Assembly (NCBI GenBank): GCA_038049695.1
Contig: CP142458.1
Coordinates: 66,373,501-66,437,500 of the forward strand
Direction: 5' to 3'
DNA from: Cinnamomum chago
Taxonomy: Eukaryota; Streptophyta; Magnoliopsida; Laurales; Lauraceae
DNA: 64,000 nucleotides
Positions 31,850 through 44,407 of the stretch are shown here, in pieces. How positions within the stretch are numbered: position 1 is the first letter of the stretch; each line of letters opens with the position of its first letter. The position numbers were made by a program, and so were the translations under genes. Under the pieces are notes generated by a model. That model worked only from the letters and a program-made list of their open reading frames with translations, had not been told where the DNA came from and searched no databases.

Positions 31850-34800
31850 TCACACCTTCCGAGCAAGAGTCCGCTGCTTTGTCGCATGCTGGACAACTTT
31901 TTCCTCCACTGGAAGACCTTTCCGTCTCCGCACAGCATCAATGAGCTTCCTTGCTGTGTTCGGCAGAACACTGGAACCATCTCCAAACTCTTCAATCTCC
32001 TCCTCTGTCTTTGGTATGAAGAAGGGATCCTCCAACAACGCTTCCCAATGGCTAAGTACTAGCAAAGCACTTGCTGCTCCCGAAGTCCATCTCCTGAGCT
32101 CATCTGCAAACCCGAAGCTTTCGGCTACCGGCACGTAGGCATGCACCGTGAACAATGGAGACCCTTCTTGCATTTCCTCTTTCAAGACTCTGGCTCGCCG
32201 GCGGGCAAGGACAGCATACATAGGGCCCAGATATTCAGTCGTTGTATTCAATTCACAGAAATACATCGCTTCCACAAGCCGGGGCTTCTTCTGAAGGACA
32301 GCAGCCCTGCATGCCTCTTTGACACTGTTCATAACCTGCCCAGCGAAGATACCATATTGGTCATGTTGTTGAGCAGGTTCAGAATCATCAGACAGGCTCC
32401 CTGTCGGAAAAATGTGAGCTTCCACAAGAAACGCCAGGCCCCACATAGGCTCATCACACAGTGGCCCAGAAGCTGTAGCCAACTGAAAACCTGATAACAC
32501 ACTACTCTCAAGGCTCTGTGCCTCGCTATACAGTGACTGAGAGGGTCCCAAAGATGACTCAGAACCCATATGATTATCTCCGTCCTCTGAATCAGAAGCA
32601 TCAAGTAAACCCAGTCTTCTGGATACACGAGAAGAGCCTGATACGAGAGCACGATCTTTTCCCTGAAAGCAATCAGTACCCCTTCCTCTGACATCTGGAA
32701 CAAGGAGAATATTGGGCCCAACCTGCCGGGGCCCAAGTGCCCAAATCCTCTGAAGAAATTGAAACCACAAGTTCTTACACCTCTCAGCTTTGTCTTTATC
32801 AATCTCTTTACTGGCACACTCCATTTCACTGTCTATCGCATCAATGATTCGCTTCTTCAATGCTTCAACTGAGCTTCCATCTTCCAAAACACTGGTTTCT
32901 TTCTGCATTCCAAAATTTCTATTTCTATGTGCAGATCTCCCTTCTAAAATGTCTCCAAGTAAATCAGCATTTTCATCAAGAACTTTTGTCAGAGCAATTG
33001 GAAGTTTCATGACTTGCACCCGAATAATACATCTTCCATTTGGAGTAATCTTCTCAACATAATCAGCACTACCTGATGCAACTTTCAAAATATCTAGTGG
33101 AAAAGAACCTTCCCCTTCAATGGTCTCCTTATAGGATACAAGAGGCGGCGATACTTCCAAGCTTATCCTTGCAAATCTCTCCTTCAGATCCTTAATGCAT
33201 CTCTCAAGATGCACCTCCCCAGCAGCCGCAAGAACCTGTTCCCCTCTTGCAGAGACACTTACCTCTACGAATGGATCGGCACGGTTCAGCAGCCTCAGGC
33301 CCCTCATAAGTGCACCCATGTCTGCAGGATCTGAAGGCTCGATAGCCACCCTAAGAGTCGGGGCAACCTGAAACACCATACTTGAGAAAGGCCAGCAATT
33401 TTTTGTGGATGAAAGTGTTGCACTTTTCAATATACACTGCCCAAGGCCACGAATTGCCACAACATTCCCTGCTGAAGCAGATGCCACTGGCTTTAAACCT
33501 TGTCCCATCATCAGATACAAGGAATGCAGTTCTGCTCCCTGCACATGCTTCTGCATCGACTCAATTTTTGTAGGGTCATACAAAGCAGAGAGCACAAAAA
33601 CCTTCTGCCCCGCTGAAAGAACACCACTGAAAATCCGAGCAAATGCAAGGAAGCATTCATCTGATTCCCCAGCTTCATTCACTGAGTTCTGAACGATATC
33701 CCCATTGGGACCTCTCTGTGGGAGCATTTTCAAAGGAACTGCAAACATCTTAGAAACAAAAGCAATGCAAGGAGCTTCTGCATTAGAATCACATATCTCA
33801 ACACACTTTCTTGCACGCTCTGCCTCAGCAAGAACATCTGGACTGACATCATTATCCAAAAACTCCCTCTTCGGAAGCAAGCGTGAAATCCTGATGGACT
33901 GAGCGGCAATTGGATCGGGCATACACTTAACTACCATTGACAAGATCGCCTCTGACAAAGGAAGCCAACGGCTCATGACTGCCTGAAGCACAACTTTTGG
34001 ATCCTTGTGCTGGAGTTCACGAGATGGGACTGCCAAATTGAACGACTTGATCACCTTTTCAAGCATCCCCTTCTCCCCATCAGGTTCAAGAGCTGCCTGA
34101 TAAACCTGCCAGAGTGGCTCAAGCACAAACTGCACAAACATGGGCCGTGCCTTGCTCGCACCCCCCACACCCTTCTTCCCCACAATCATCTTCGTCTTCG
34201 GATTAAAATAGTGTGGCCCCCACAAGGCCTTTTGCAGCGCTGTGGAGCTCGCCCTGAGCTTTGAGGCATAGAATTCAGCAAACTCAGCAACACAGAATCC
34301 CCATCCATCTAGTGCACAGACAAAGGCCACATTCCCCTTCTGGGGTTGGAAGGTAACTTCTTCGTCATCCTCCACAAACTCTTGATTCTCACCATCCACA
34401 TCGCCAGCAGGCCCTGCGAGAATGGAATCAACATCGGACAGGTATTTCTCTGATTTATAACCGCTGATAATACCATTAACTTCATGAATGATCCTCTGCA
34501 GTCGGTTGTAGGCTTCCATGGGAGTCAGTTTCAGTTCCGAGATCAGGCGATCAATCTTGTTGAGAACAAGACAAGGCGTCAGCTTCTCAATCCAGGCCTG
34601 GCGGAGAACAGCATGAGTCTGGATGTGAACGCCCTCAACGGCGTCCACGAGGATCAGGGCTCCATCACTGAGGCGGGCAGCAGTGGAGACTTCACTGCAG
34701 AAGTCCATGTGGCCAGGAGAGTCAATGAGGTTGATGGAGTAGTCATTATAGTGAAGAGCAATGGAAGAGCTCTTCATTGTAATTGCCCGCCGCTGCTCTT

Positions 34801-34969
34801 CATCGAGGTAATCCATGAAGCGAAGTCGCCCCGCTTGCTTGGGGTGGAGGATTCCACCCCCGGACGATGCGATCAGATGGTCACAAAGCGTCGTCTTGCC
34901 ATGGTCAACATGGGCTAGAATGCAAATGTTTCGAATTCTCTGGCAACCATTGAAATCAGATTCCTCCAT
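31850..34969 (-). CDS. EFL1: Elongation factor-like GTPase 1 (EFL1/RIA1-type), 60S ribosome maturation
   Basis: A single open frame of 1,039 aa. The family is an EF-2-like GTPase that acts with SBDS in the cytosol to release eIF6 (Tif6) from pre-60S subunits. G motifs are intact: AHVDHGKT (19-26), Thr64 in the switch I region, DSPGH (83-87) and NKID (137-140). They are followed by EF-2-type domains II to V; MGALMRGLRLLNRADPFVEV and GEVHLERCIKDLKERF mark the domain III region. An acidic insertion near 190-215 in the G domain (EFVEDDEEVTF) and a variable loop around 760-830 set it apart from EF-2. Length and lack of coding introns fit plant EFL1. The start is the first ATG; the acceptor of a probable 5'-UTR intron lies 25 bp upstream. 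It converges with the GLR cluster. Nothing suggests damage. Confidence 0.95.
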   Translation of the reverse strand: MEESDFNGCQRIRNICILAHVDHGKTTLCDHLIASSGGGILHPKQAGRLRFMDYLDEEQRRAITMKSSSIALHYNDYSINLIDSPGHMDFCSEVSTAARLSDGALILVDAVEGVHIQTHAVLRQAWIEKLTPCLVLNKIDRLISELKLTPMEAYNRLQRIIHEVNGIISGYKSEKYLSDVDSILAGPAGDVDGENQEFVEDDEEVTFQPQKGNVAFVCALDGWGFCVAEFAEFYASKLRASSTALQKALWGPHYFNPKTKMIVGKKGVGGASKARPMFVQFVLEPLWQVYQAALEPDGEKGMLEKVIKSFNLAVPSRELQHKDPKVVLQAVMSRWLPLSEAILSMVVKCMPDPIAAQSIRISRLLPKREFLDNDVSPDVLAEAERARKCVEICDSNAEAPCIAFVSKMFAVPLKMLPQRGPNGDIVQNSVNEAGESDECFLAFARIFSGVLSAGQKVFVLSALYDPTKIESMQKHVQGAELHSLYLMMGQGLKPVASASAGNVVAIRGLGQCILKSATLSSTKNCWPFSSMVFQVAPTLRVAIEPSDPADMGALMRGLRLLNRADPFVEVSVSARGEQVLAAAGEVHLERCIKDLKERFARISLEVSPPLVSYKETIEGEGSFPLDILKVASGSADYVEKITPNGRCIIRVQVMKLPIALTKVLDENADLLGDILEGRSAHRNRNFGMQKETSVLEDGSSVEALKKRIIDAIDSEMECASKEIDKDKAERCKNLWFQFLQRIWALGPRQVGPNILLVPDVRGRGTDCFQGKDRALVSGSSRVSRRLGLLDASDSEDGDNHMGSESSLGPSQSLYSEAQSLESSVLSGFQLATASGPLCDEPMWGLAFLVEAHIFPTGSLSDDSEPAQQHDQYGIFAGQVMNSVKEACRAAVLQKKPRLVEAMYFCELNTTTEYLGPMYAVLARRRARVLKEEMQEGSPLFTVHAYVPVAESFGFADELRRWTSGAASALLVLSHWEALLEDPFFIPKTEEEIEEFGDGSSVLPNTARKLIDAVRRRKGLPVEEKVVQHATKQRTLARKV

Positions 34970-34994
34970 CTCTGTTCAGCATGAAACTAGAATC

Positions 34995-37190
34995 CTAGAA
35001 GAGAAATAAATGAGTTCAGTAACAATACAGGATTACATTTTTATGTTCCATAACATCTTGCAGAAAAAAGATAACAACATAACCAATTTAACCATTTGCC
35101 CAACCATCAATTCCAAGAAAAGAGAACAGAACAAAAACTTAATTCCAAATAACTTATAAAAAAAAAAAAAATAGATTTTGCCAAAGCACTCTTGTGGCTA
35201 TGTGTACATTGCAATGGGCAGAATGATTACTTCTTATGCCTGTAGCCAGAGAGAAACAACTCGATCCTTTATTTGAATATTAGCATGTGTGCATTTGTGC
35301 AGACAAACAGGGTGATAATCAATAAAACAAAATTTTTAGGCTTCAAAGTCACAATTTACTCATTTGGCTAAAACCACATGTTGGACTTGGTATGACCTTA
35401 TTAGCCTGGCTCATAATACTGTGAAATGCATTCTTAATAAACGTGACCCAAGATTAAAGATGAATCATCCTCCGGATGGAAGCATAAAAGAGGCCACCAA
35501 CATAAAATTGAAATCACATGGAACATTTAACCAATTGACTTAAGGGTGGGTTGAAAAGGATCTACATTTAACTCATAACCCAAATTAATATCAAGATATA
35601 ACAATCTTTTATCATCACTTGGTGCACTACTATTAATCTTCTTGAATCAACAGTGTCTCTCTAACGCATTTCATGTGATATGTGAATGCTATCAAGTTGC
35701 CCATCATCTTGCATTTGTGACATTATCTGTTAACGAACAACCTCATGAATGGATAATTACCTACACCCATTGTAGTCATTTCACTATAGTGACTGTAGAT
35801 AAAATATAATACTACATTCTTTGAAACAATTTCATGCTAGTGGTTTCATGTACTAATATTTATTTATTTTTATAATTTCCTTTTCTTTTTCAAGAAGATG
35901 AGAAACAATCCCTGCTTCTTGTCCTACAACCAAACCAAACAGAGAGAGAAAAGAGAGAATCCAACCTCCCACAATTCACCCAACATGGAAAGGGCCAACA
36001 TCACCACTTCTGAGAGACCGAGCAATTTCATTGGCGAACGACAGGCATGAAGAAATCAACCCATTCAAACCCATCCACACTATCCTCATTATATACAGAG
36101 CCAAGTTCCATGGCATTGCCATCGCCCAAAATTCCTCTTTCCAAAGACAACAAAAATAAAGACTACAAAAGGGAGCTCTTTCTCTTTACTTTGTGCTCTA
36201 TCCAAAGAAGAATTATCAAGAGACCCCGCCTATGAGAGAACTGACACTGCAATTACTTTCTACTGAAATTCTGCATCAGGAATCCAACTTGGGGCGCAGA
36301 AAGTAGCTCTAGAGTCCTACAGCAGATTCGAAAGCAGGTTACAATTACCCCCTTATAAGTTCATCTAAAATTTCTTGCATACACTAATAAATTGTTGTTG
36401 TTTACTTCTAAAGGGGCATCGGTCTAACACAAGGGCAAAAATACTCATTTCCAAATTAAGGCATGTTTGTGCACGCACTGCACGACAGAGCTGTGAATTT
36501 CATTTTCTACAGAAAATTAAAAACTAAAGGCTTCGATTCTATGCATTTTCAGCTCATACTAGTTGGTGTGATCAAACCATTTTCCGCGGTGAAATATGTT
36601 TCCAATTCTTGGGTCTCAATCTGCTTACCCAAAAGAATTAGAAAAAAGGCTAGAAAATGCTTTCACCTCTGAAAATGGAAACTGATGGAGTGTTCACATT
36701 AAAAAGGAACAAAGGAAAAGGTAAAAACGATAATCTTTTTCAGTGAAAAATGCTCCACGCAAAGAGACCCATTACCGGGTTTGATTGGTTCTAGAGAAAT
36801 TAGTACGAGTAGTCAGTAGATGGATGGTTTTGTGGGTTCTGAAGAGAAGAGGAATATGGATACAAAGGTCCTATACTCAGATTGTTTAAGAAGATAGAAG
36901 AGGTTGTTAAGATAGCATATAAGGAGCAAAGGGTCTGATGGGCAGTTATAGAAGAGGTTGTTAAGATAGCATATAAGGAGCAAAGGTTCTGATGGTCAAT
37001 TGAGAAAAGAAGAAGAAGAAGAAGAAGAAGAAGGAAGGAAGGAAGAGGAAAGGAGAAGAAGGGGTAGAAAAGTAGAAAACACACCTGCAATCGAAATCAG
37101 GTTCCAGCAATATCCAGCAGTTGAAAGACTAGAGAGAGAGAGATGAGAACATAGACATTAGGGCGAAAGTTGTGTAATTTATGTTGGGAG
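34995..37190 (-). promoter_or_regulatory. EFL1 5'-UTR intron, leader exon and proximal upstream region
   Basis: Just before the EFL1 start the minus strand reads TTTATTTCTCTTCTAG, a good acceptor (AG at 34995-34996). A leader exon ending GATTGCAG|GTGTGT is plausible at 37085. That predicts a 2.09 kb 5'-UTR intron and a non-coding first exon between 37085 and about 37190. Repeat DNA begins at 37259, leaving a very short unique promoter. ORFs inside the intron are short and unrecognised. This is inferred from splice signals only. Confidence 0.5.
36897..37004. repeat. 54-bp tandem duplication
   Basis: GAAGAGGTTGTTAAGATAGC followed by ATATAAGGAGCAAAGG occurs at 36897 and again at 36951. A GAA/GGAA-rich tract follows at 37006-37060. 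It lies in the probable EFL1 5'-UTR intron. Confidence 0.9.
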
Positions 37191-37258
37191 TTGCTTTAGA
37201 TTTACGTTAACGAAGAAAGAACCCTACTATTTGAAAATATTTATGAAAGCCCCATTGG

Positions 37259-37603
37259 AATTGAAACTATTTCTATTAAGTACTTGATGGCTACCTATTT
37301 TGTTTTCTTCTTTTTACCTTTGGAAATTGCTATTCACACATCTCTCATTAATCAGTGCACGTCTAAACGTCTAAATTTTTTAAGAACAACATACCTATTT
37401 GTGAAATGACAAAAATAGACACCAGCACTACTTTTAGGGCTTTTGGACTTGCTATTTACACATCCTAGCAAAAAACAATTTTCCTTCTATTTTACTGAAA
37501 AATTTAGAGATTAATTTGAAAAGATTTGAAACATATGTCTTTTTTTTTCAAAATAAGGTTAAAACTTAAGGACTTACTTGAAATTTTTTCTTTTTTTTTC
37601 TTT

Positions 37604-37639
<36 letters not shown>

Positions 37640-39580
37640 GGGTGTTTGGGGTCATTGGGAACCGACAAAATCCCACTTAATGTTATTGAAATTTTTAAGG
37701 ATCCAAAATTGATAAAATCGGAAAACACAAAGAATCTATAGAAAAATAGAAACATTTACTTAATAAATAAAATTCCGCAGGCTTCTAGAATCGTAGAATT
37801 TCACTCAATTTGATTAGGAATACTTGGCCCACAAGCAAAGAGTCTTCTCAATCCAAAATAACATACCGTGGGTGCAAATAGAAGAGAAAATAAATAGTTG
37901 GATGTCCAACTGGGGGTCTATTTTGTAGAATTTGAACTCTCCATTAGTTTCCTAGTAACTCATACAAAGATACTATCATTAGTTTTAAAGTACAACTTAA
38001 AACTCCTACTAAGATGCTTGTAGGATTCTCCAAAAACAAGACTCATTAGTACATAAGACTTTCTATAATTGGATGTTTCATATTAAAAGAAAAGACTATT
38101 TTCCAAAACCTAAGTTTGAGTTTGAGTTTGAATTTAAAAAGAATTCTGATATTTTTTTAGAAAAAGAAGTCTGGATTTCTCCTAAATCTAATAAGCATTA
38201 GATAAGGATGTAAGAAATAGAGATTAGGAGTGGGGTTTGATGAAACGGGGCTAAAAATGGTTATATGATTATCTGTTAAAGTCTTCGGTGGGGTGCTTAA
38301 GGGTAGGGACCGCATGAGTCCAATTATTTGCTTGACCGCTCTAGATGGGTTCTGAAGTTGGGTTTTAGCACTAAGGCGGTACATTGATCTAATTTTTTGG
38401 CATGTGTCGTTTATGAACCGGGCTTGGATTAAGTGATAGGAAGCCTGAAGTTCACCCTATCCAAAAAAAAAAGTATTGCATGTAGTTTAGTAAGTAATTT
38501 ACCGACCCAAAGCTCGCGCCCAACTAAGAAATGTAATGTGTGTAGTTTAGTGGCCGATTCACCTATCAAATAATTAGAAAGCTCGGTCTAACCTCTCATT
38601 TATAAGGTAGGCCGAGCTAGAACTTGGGCAGGCAATGGCATTTTATTTCTAAAGTTGGATTGGAGTGGATATGCCTCAGTTCAACCCATAAAGCCCTCAC
38701 TTACTATCCAAATAAAACTTAAAAGCCCTTACTTATAAGGATATGAATAAAACGCCTATGTGACCTACTTTTTGGATCCATGAGATATTTAGGTACGGGT
38801 ATGGATCCATGCATATAGGGGTCCAAAAAATTCAGATATGGAAACGGAGCCTTGTATGTTCCAACTTAAGAAATACATTCAGACACACATACATAGAGAT
38901 GCATTGGCTTGTATCTTTCGGGCGGATTACAGTTGATCATCAATCCGAATGGACCATCCAACACCACCCCAACTCCTCTCCCCCAAACCAATATGTCATG
39001 GATAGATACTAGGGAGCTAGATCGACCGTCATCTTTTCTTTTCTAATTTAAAGCATTAAAGTTGTGGGGAACATATCAAAGGCTATTTTCTATAAAAGAT
39101 CAAGGGATTAAAAGCATTAGATTGACTTAAGACTTCCTTTTCTAAGATGGTCTCACCTAAATCCCCCCGTTCCATTTGGGGAAGGCTGTCAACGGTAGTA
39201 TACCTAGGGTTGTAAATGGATCGGTTCCGGTCCGGGTCCATGTTGGACCTGGAACCGTTAAGAAGAAGGTGAAACTGAATCCGGACCTAGAACTAGTTTC
39301 TTGGCTCCGAAATCGGAACCAGAACCATATATGGGACAAGTTTGGATTCGGATCCTAGTTTAGGTAGAGAATTATATTAAAAAAACATAATTTTTAAGAG
39401 AGATTTTCGAAAATTGAAGTAATATGTCGGGTTTCAAGTCCACAGGTCCGAACCGAGGTGGAACCGAAATCATACTCATTTACTCATCAAAGCCTAAATA
39501 AGGACCCAAACCCAGTTTTTAACGAGTCGGAACCTCCGGGTAATCGGAGAGTCGGGTACCCATTTACATCCTATACCTAC
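37259..39580. repeat. Unrecognised 2.3 kb repeat R1, copy 1
   Basis: From GAAACTATTTCTATTAAG onward it matches 61800-64000 along its whole length, with small indels. A (TG)n run at 37608-37639 is expanded only in this copy. A hAT-type MITE lies at the same place in both copies, so it was part of the unit before duplication. No coding frame or terminal repeat is recognisable, so the nature of the unit (segmental duplication or unknown transposon) is open. Confidence 0.85.
39206..39571. mobile_element. hAT-type MITE inside repeat R1
   Basis: It resembles the MITE at 14069-14443: start AGGGTTGTAAATGG, end CCCATTTACATC, interior rich in GGTCCGGGTCC. The flanks GTATACCT (39198-39205) and CTATACCT (39571-39578) look like an 8-bp duplication with one change; the exact ends are worn. 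Confidence 0.75.
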
Positions 39581-41373
39581 AATTTTGCCCTTTTCAATTT
39601 TGCCCTTTTCTCCTTTGGGTCAGGGTTGGGTCCGGTCCATTATGATGCATGAGCATGATTTTTTCAAAATGTGATCTTAACTATTCAGAAATAAATATAT
39701 AATAACACTAAGTGATTAGTGAGTGAAAAGTGTTCAAAAGTGTGGGGGTCCACTCGTGATTGACCCTAGGGTCAAAAACCAATATCATTTGGATTTTTGG
39801 GGTCAAGATCTTACAAATATATATTATACTTTTTAAGAAATTATTTAAATGGTATGGAGGGAGCTCTTTGAGCAAAATGAATATTACAGAAAATAAATAA
39901 ATAAATAATCTTTCAAAAAAAAAAAAAAAAAAACCTCTTCAAAAGAATCAGGCTTTAAGTGACATGGGCCTTCATCGAACCCTGACATCAAACTTGTTGG
40001 CTCGGACCTGGAATTAAACCCATACCAGACATGGGACTCTTAATTTTTGTCAGGGTCAAACTAAGGCCCATGTAGCTCTGGCCGAATCCGACCCTTGACC
40101 TGCTTCACCCTAGTGACCGAGTTCATTGGATTCAAATGAGACCATTAAGACTTAGGACGTAGGAGTTCCTTCTTATTTGTGGCTCCTTAATGACTAGTAT
40201 ACCTCCAAGCCCATGCGCTTCCAAATCAACTCAATGGAGTTACACTGAGAAGCATAAATAAATGACAAGTTGTTTTCCATCATATCCGAAATGAGATTCT
40301 AGAAATAAGGCCTAAATGCTTCTTTACTATTTTGAAAATTTCCAACACTCCCACAATTTTCAAAATTTCTTACAGCTTTTCTCTTTTTATTGGAGTTTCT
40401 CTTTGAACAAAGCATACGTAGCTGGACCACGGTTCAGAAACCCCCCCCCCCCCCCCCCGACTTACCCGATAGATGAGAGAGGCAAGGAATTCACATGCCC
40501 AAAGAATAATCGATTTTTGAAGAGACAGGACACCCTTTTCAAAAAAAGGAAAAAGTTTGACCAAGTGAATAGTATCTAATGGAGGGATATAAGTCTCACA
40601 AAACTATTTCCGTGGGGAGACAGAAGGCTCATTTGGCATAATCTTTTAGAAATGTTTTTTCATTTCTAAGAAACAAAAATATTGAAAAACATATTTGGTG
40701 GTGTTTTGTAATATTTTACAAAAAAACCTTTCTTAGAATAAATCGATGAGAATCTCGAAACAATGATAATCGTTTTTCAAATGGAATAAAAGCTCACCGA
40801 CTTAAAGTATCTCTCTACTCTACGGTTCTCTCATTACTCTATCCATTTGAAAATTTCTCTCTCTAGAATCTTCCTCCTTTTTTTTCTTTTTAGAATCTCC
40901 CTCATTTTTTATTTTTTTTAGGAGTAAGTTAGGTCTTCATTTTCTCAATAATAATATATAGAAATGAAAGTAAACCATCCGAAAGAATGAGTATATACTT
41001 CCAAAAAAAGGGCATACCCCTTCAATACAATATGAAATGAAAATATAAAACAATACTAACTATCATCTAGAAACTCCATGCCTTATAGAGTTATACAAAA
41101 TATCAATATTCAGTAGTGGAGTTCCCAAACTTCTGCTTATGAGTTTACTAATACGCATAGTCTCATGATGAAGAAAAGAGAAATGTACTTTCTCATGATT
41201 TGTAATCACTATATGAATTCTTCTAACTTGAAACCGCATAGTCCATTCATATTGAGCTGGATGAAGTAGAATATGCTGTAGAGAAGAGTCAGCCTCAATA
41301 GTAAGTGACGAAACCATTACTGGAATGAGATTCAGAATGAATCTCCCTGATTTTCTTCTCCATATTTTTCAGT

Positions 41374-41404
<31 letters not shown>

Positions 41405-44399
41405 TTTCTCTCCCTCTTTCAATTCTCTCTTGTTCATTTCTATGGTTTTCGCCTTCTCCCCTTTCTTTTTCTCTCTCTGTCTCACACACACTTTTCTCCT
41501 TCTCCCCTTCCGATCAACTTAAAACCGGTCAAGTAACTTCAACCCGCACCCATTGCAGGTCAACCCCACCTTACTTGCATAACCCTCATTAATGCAAATC
41601 GACTTGTATGACCCGGCTTGACCTATAGAAGCATAATCCAAACCCAATCCACATCAAATATTAAGGCTATATTTGAGTTAAATACAACCCAAAAAAAACC
41701 CCAACACAAGCTCAACTCATCCCATATAAAATTAACCATTCTTAAACATCAAAGTATTAAACCATGAGATTAATTAAATGGGTTTATGCATGTGGGTTGG
41801 CCTTAAACTAACCCATTTAAATAGGTTTCGGTGGATTATGCATGTCGAGCAGGTAGACCTAACCCTATGCTTCTTTTTTTTTTTTTTTTAATTGTGGTTT
41901 AAGTTTTCATAACCCGTGAGGACCGATTTACATTTTGAGTCAGGTTATGCGGTTCAAATGTAGATTGGGTTAGGCCAATTTTACCACCCTTGGTCATACA
42001 AGGAAACATTTCAAACCATAAAACCAATATTTTCACGAATCCAGGTGGGCCCTGCAACATGGCCAATTCCACAAAAATGTGATGAAATTATTATGTCGTC
42101 ATGCACATGGGTTTTTTTTGGACATGGACCTTATTGGACTTGGTTCTAGACTTGATTATTAACCAGGCCCAATCAATTGCCACAAACCTAGATCCATCTT
42201 CATACCCAAATTTATAAGTTGGATTTTTCTGGTAACCTTGTAATCAAGAGTCCATTAACATCTACGATCCCGAGTTAAATAAAAGTAAACAGAATTACAA
42301 TATAAGAAAAAAAAAATGTTCATATGATTTTAACCTCTCCCATCGGATTGAAGACTTTTTTTATTTTATTTTACATGAGGATAAATTTTCAACTTGAATT
42401 TAGCAAAGCATTATGACATTAGACTTAAGATACAATGGATAATGCCATGGATACGGAGAATAAGTATGTATAAAAATAGCTTAATAACAGATTAAGCTTC
42501 GTATTTTCACCCTTTAACGCTTCTTTCCTGCAGCAAATCTATTTGGCATCCATTTCTCTTTGGTCAATTGAAAGCCCACATACCTACAAAAGAGTGGAAT
42601 AAGGAAATGCTTTCATAAATAGATTTTGATACTGCTTTTAATTTATAGAAAGTGATCGATCTCTGGATATGCCCTCTCCTAACAAATACAAGCGACCTCT
42701 CCCCAGTCCCCACGTTTGCAAGCAGGGGTAGAACTGGGAGTGGCCACGACTCCCCTTAGAAATTTCTGAAACCCACCACACCCCATGTGTGGGTGCTCAC
42801 TCCCCATGTGTGGAAGCAACATATCATCGAGAGTGGGAGTTGCCTTCACCTTGCGTAATACCTCCTATATGGGTGCTCTCACAAGTAACAGTCCCTTTGG
42901 CTGGATTACCAAAGAAAAAAAATTCATGGCAAGGGATCAAAGGGTTACATTATACTAGCAAAGTAATCCGGGCTAAGCATGGGCAAGGGATCAAAGGGTC
43001 CCTCCATTTAACTAGTTTTGATACTGTTTTGACAAATATTTACACTAGTGTGTTGTGGTATAGTGGTTGGGTTAGTTATCTAAAAAGGCAAGAGGGTATG
43101 TGATGAGATCAAATATGCTAACTTATAGGCCCAATAAAAAAAAGTCAAAATTGAAAGTGATCTGGTCAAAATTCAAATCAAAACCTTCTGCTTTAATAGA
43201 TTGTAATAGGGCATTTAGCTAATTGTCATGCCTAGGGTCCGTTTAAATGTGTGGAGAATAAAATATATGGAAGTTTAACTATTGTTATATTAAAGTAAGT
43301 ATATAGATAGTGTAAAATTAAAACCTTGTTATATTTTCTTAGTAATCGTTAAATTTGTGCGCTACGGATGAAGGGCTTAGAGGCATGTTAAACTCCCCCC
43401 ACCCAAAAAAAAAAAAAGTCCCATCAGCATGCATATAAAAAAATTTCATATATATAATCTTTTTGAAGAATCCAATAAATCTTAAAATGACAACTGCTAT
43501 TGATTATAATGCAGCAAAAAAGGTCCATGATAAGCCCAGGCAAAATCAAAATATATCTGAACTTTAAATTATCTATGAAATATAATTGTAAAAAATAAAC
43601 CTAAAATAAAAATATATGTATCAAAATATATTTTAAAGGAGAAAAAGTGCAGTAATCTTTTTTAAACTCAAATCAAATTCGAGCTCTTAAACTTCCACGT
43701 AATTTTATTTTCAATGAAATTTTAGAAAGAAAAGAGAGCAGAGAAACATGTTACAAAAATTAAAAAATATTTCATTTCTTAATTTAAACATTACTAAGGA
43801 TCATAGTCAATTAATTCTAGTTTTTATATATCTATAAATCATTATGTTTTTCCAAAAAAAATGTATGAATTTGCAGATGCATTCTAATTATAAAAAATGA
43901 AAAATCAGATCAGATGTGAAAAATGAAATTAATTTAAAATCACAGAAAGATTAAATATGTTCCAAATGAGTGGCCCAAGATTGAAATGGCTGAAAAAGGG
44001 TAAGGTATGTACTCATAGAAGAGGTTGCACTCAACCCCTTAAAAAACTTCAATCCATATATATAGTTTTAAGAGAATCATGATAAAAAGAATTTACAGAA
44101 AAATAACTCCCACTAATTTGAAGAGACCAGTCCCATTCTCTTCATTACTACATAGATATGAAAAACCAATCTAAAATTCATGAATGATGATAATCATAAT
44201 GAATAAAAATGAATCTACAGAATTGAAAAGAAAAACAAAGGAATCTCCACGTTAATACTATTTATCCAAAATTCTAAAGTGTTACCGAATTCTAGTTAGG
44301 AGTATAAAAAATAATAAGTCCAAATGTTTTTGAACCTATAAAACCTTACCCTTGTAATTTATCATTTCTGTGAAAATGTTAAATGACTGGGATAAAGAA
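39581..44399. other. Gene-poor AT-rich stretch
   Basis: No convincing gene. Details are a run of 18 C (about 40441-40458), a CT microsatellite (about 41373-41400) and a T run (41875-41891). Around 41500-41995 lies sequence rich in CCCAACCC and GGTTATGCGG motifs that ends CCAATTTTACCACCCTTGG, which resembles a worn hAT end. The last exon of the HOTHEAD-like gene would be expected here or further left but was not found. Confidence 0.5.
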
Positions 44400-44407
44400 C
44401 TTGGAGC

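Noticed and set aside
40621-40800. TTTGGCATAATCTTTTAGAA phrase reminiscent of a MITE end
   Set aside because: No matching inverted end or target duplication was found nearby.
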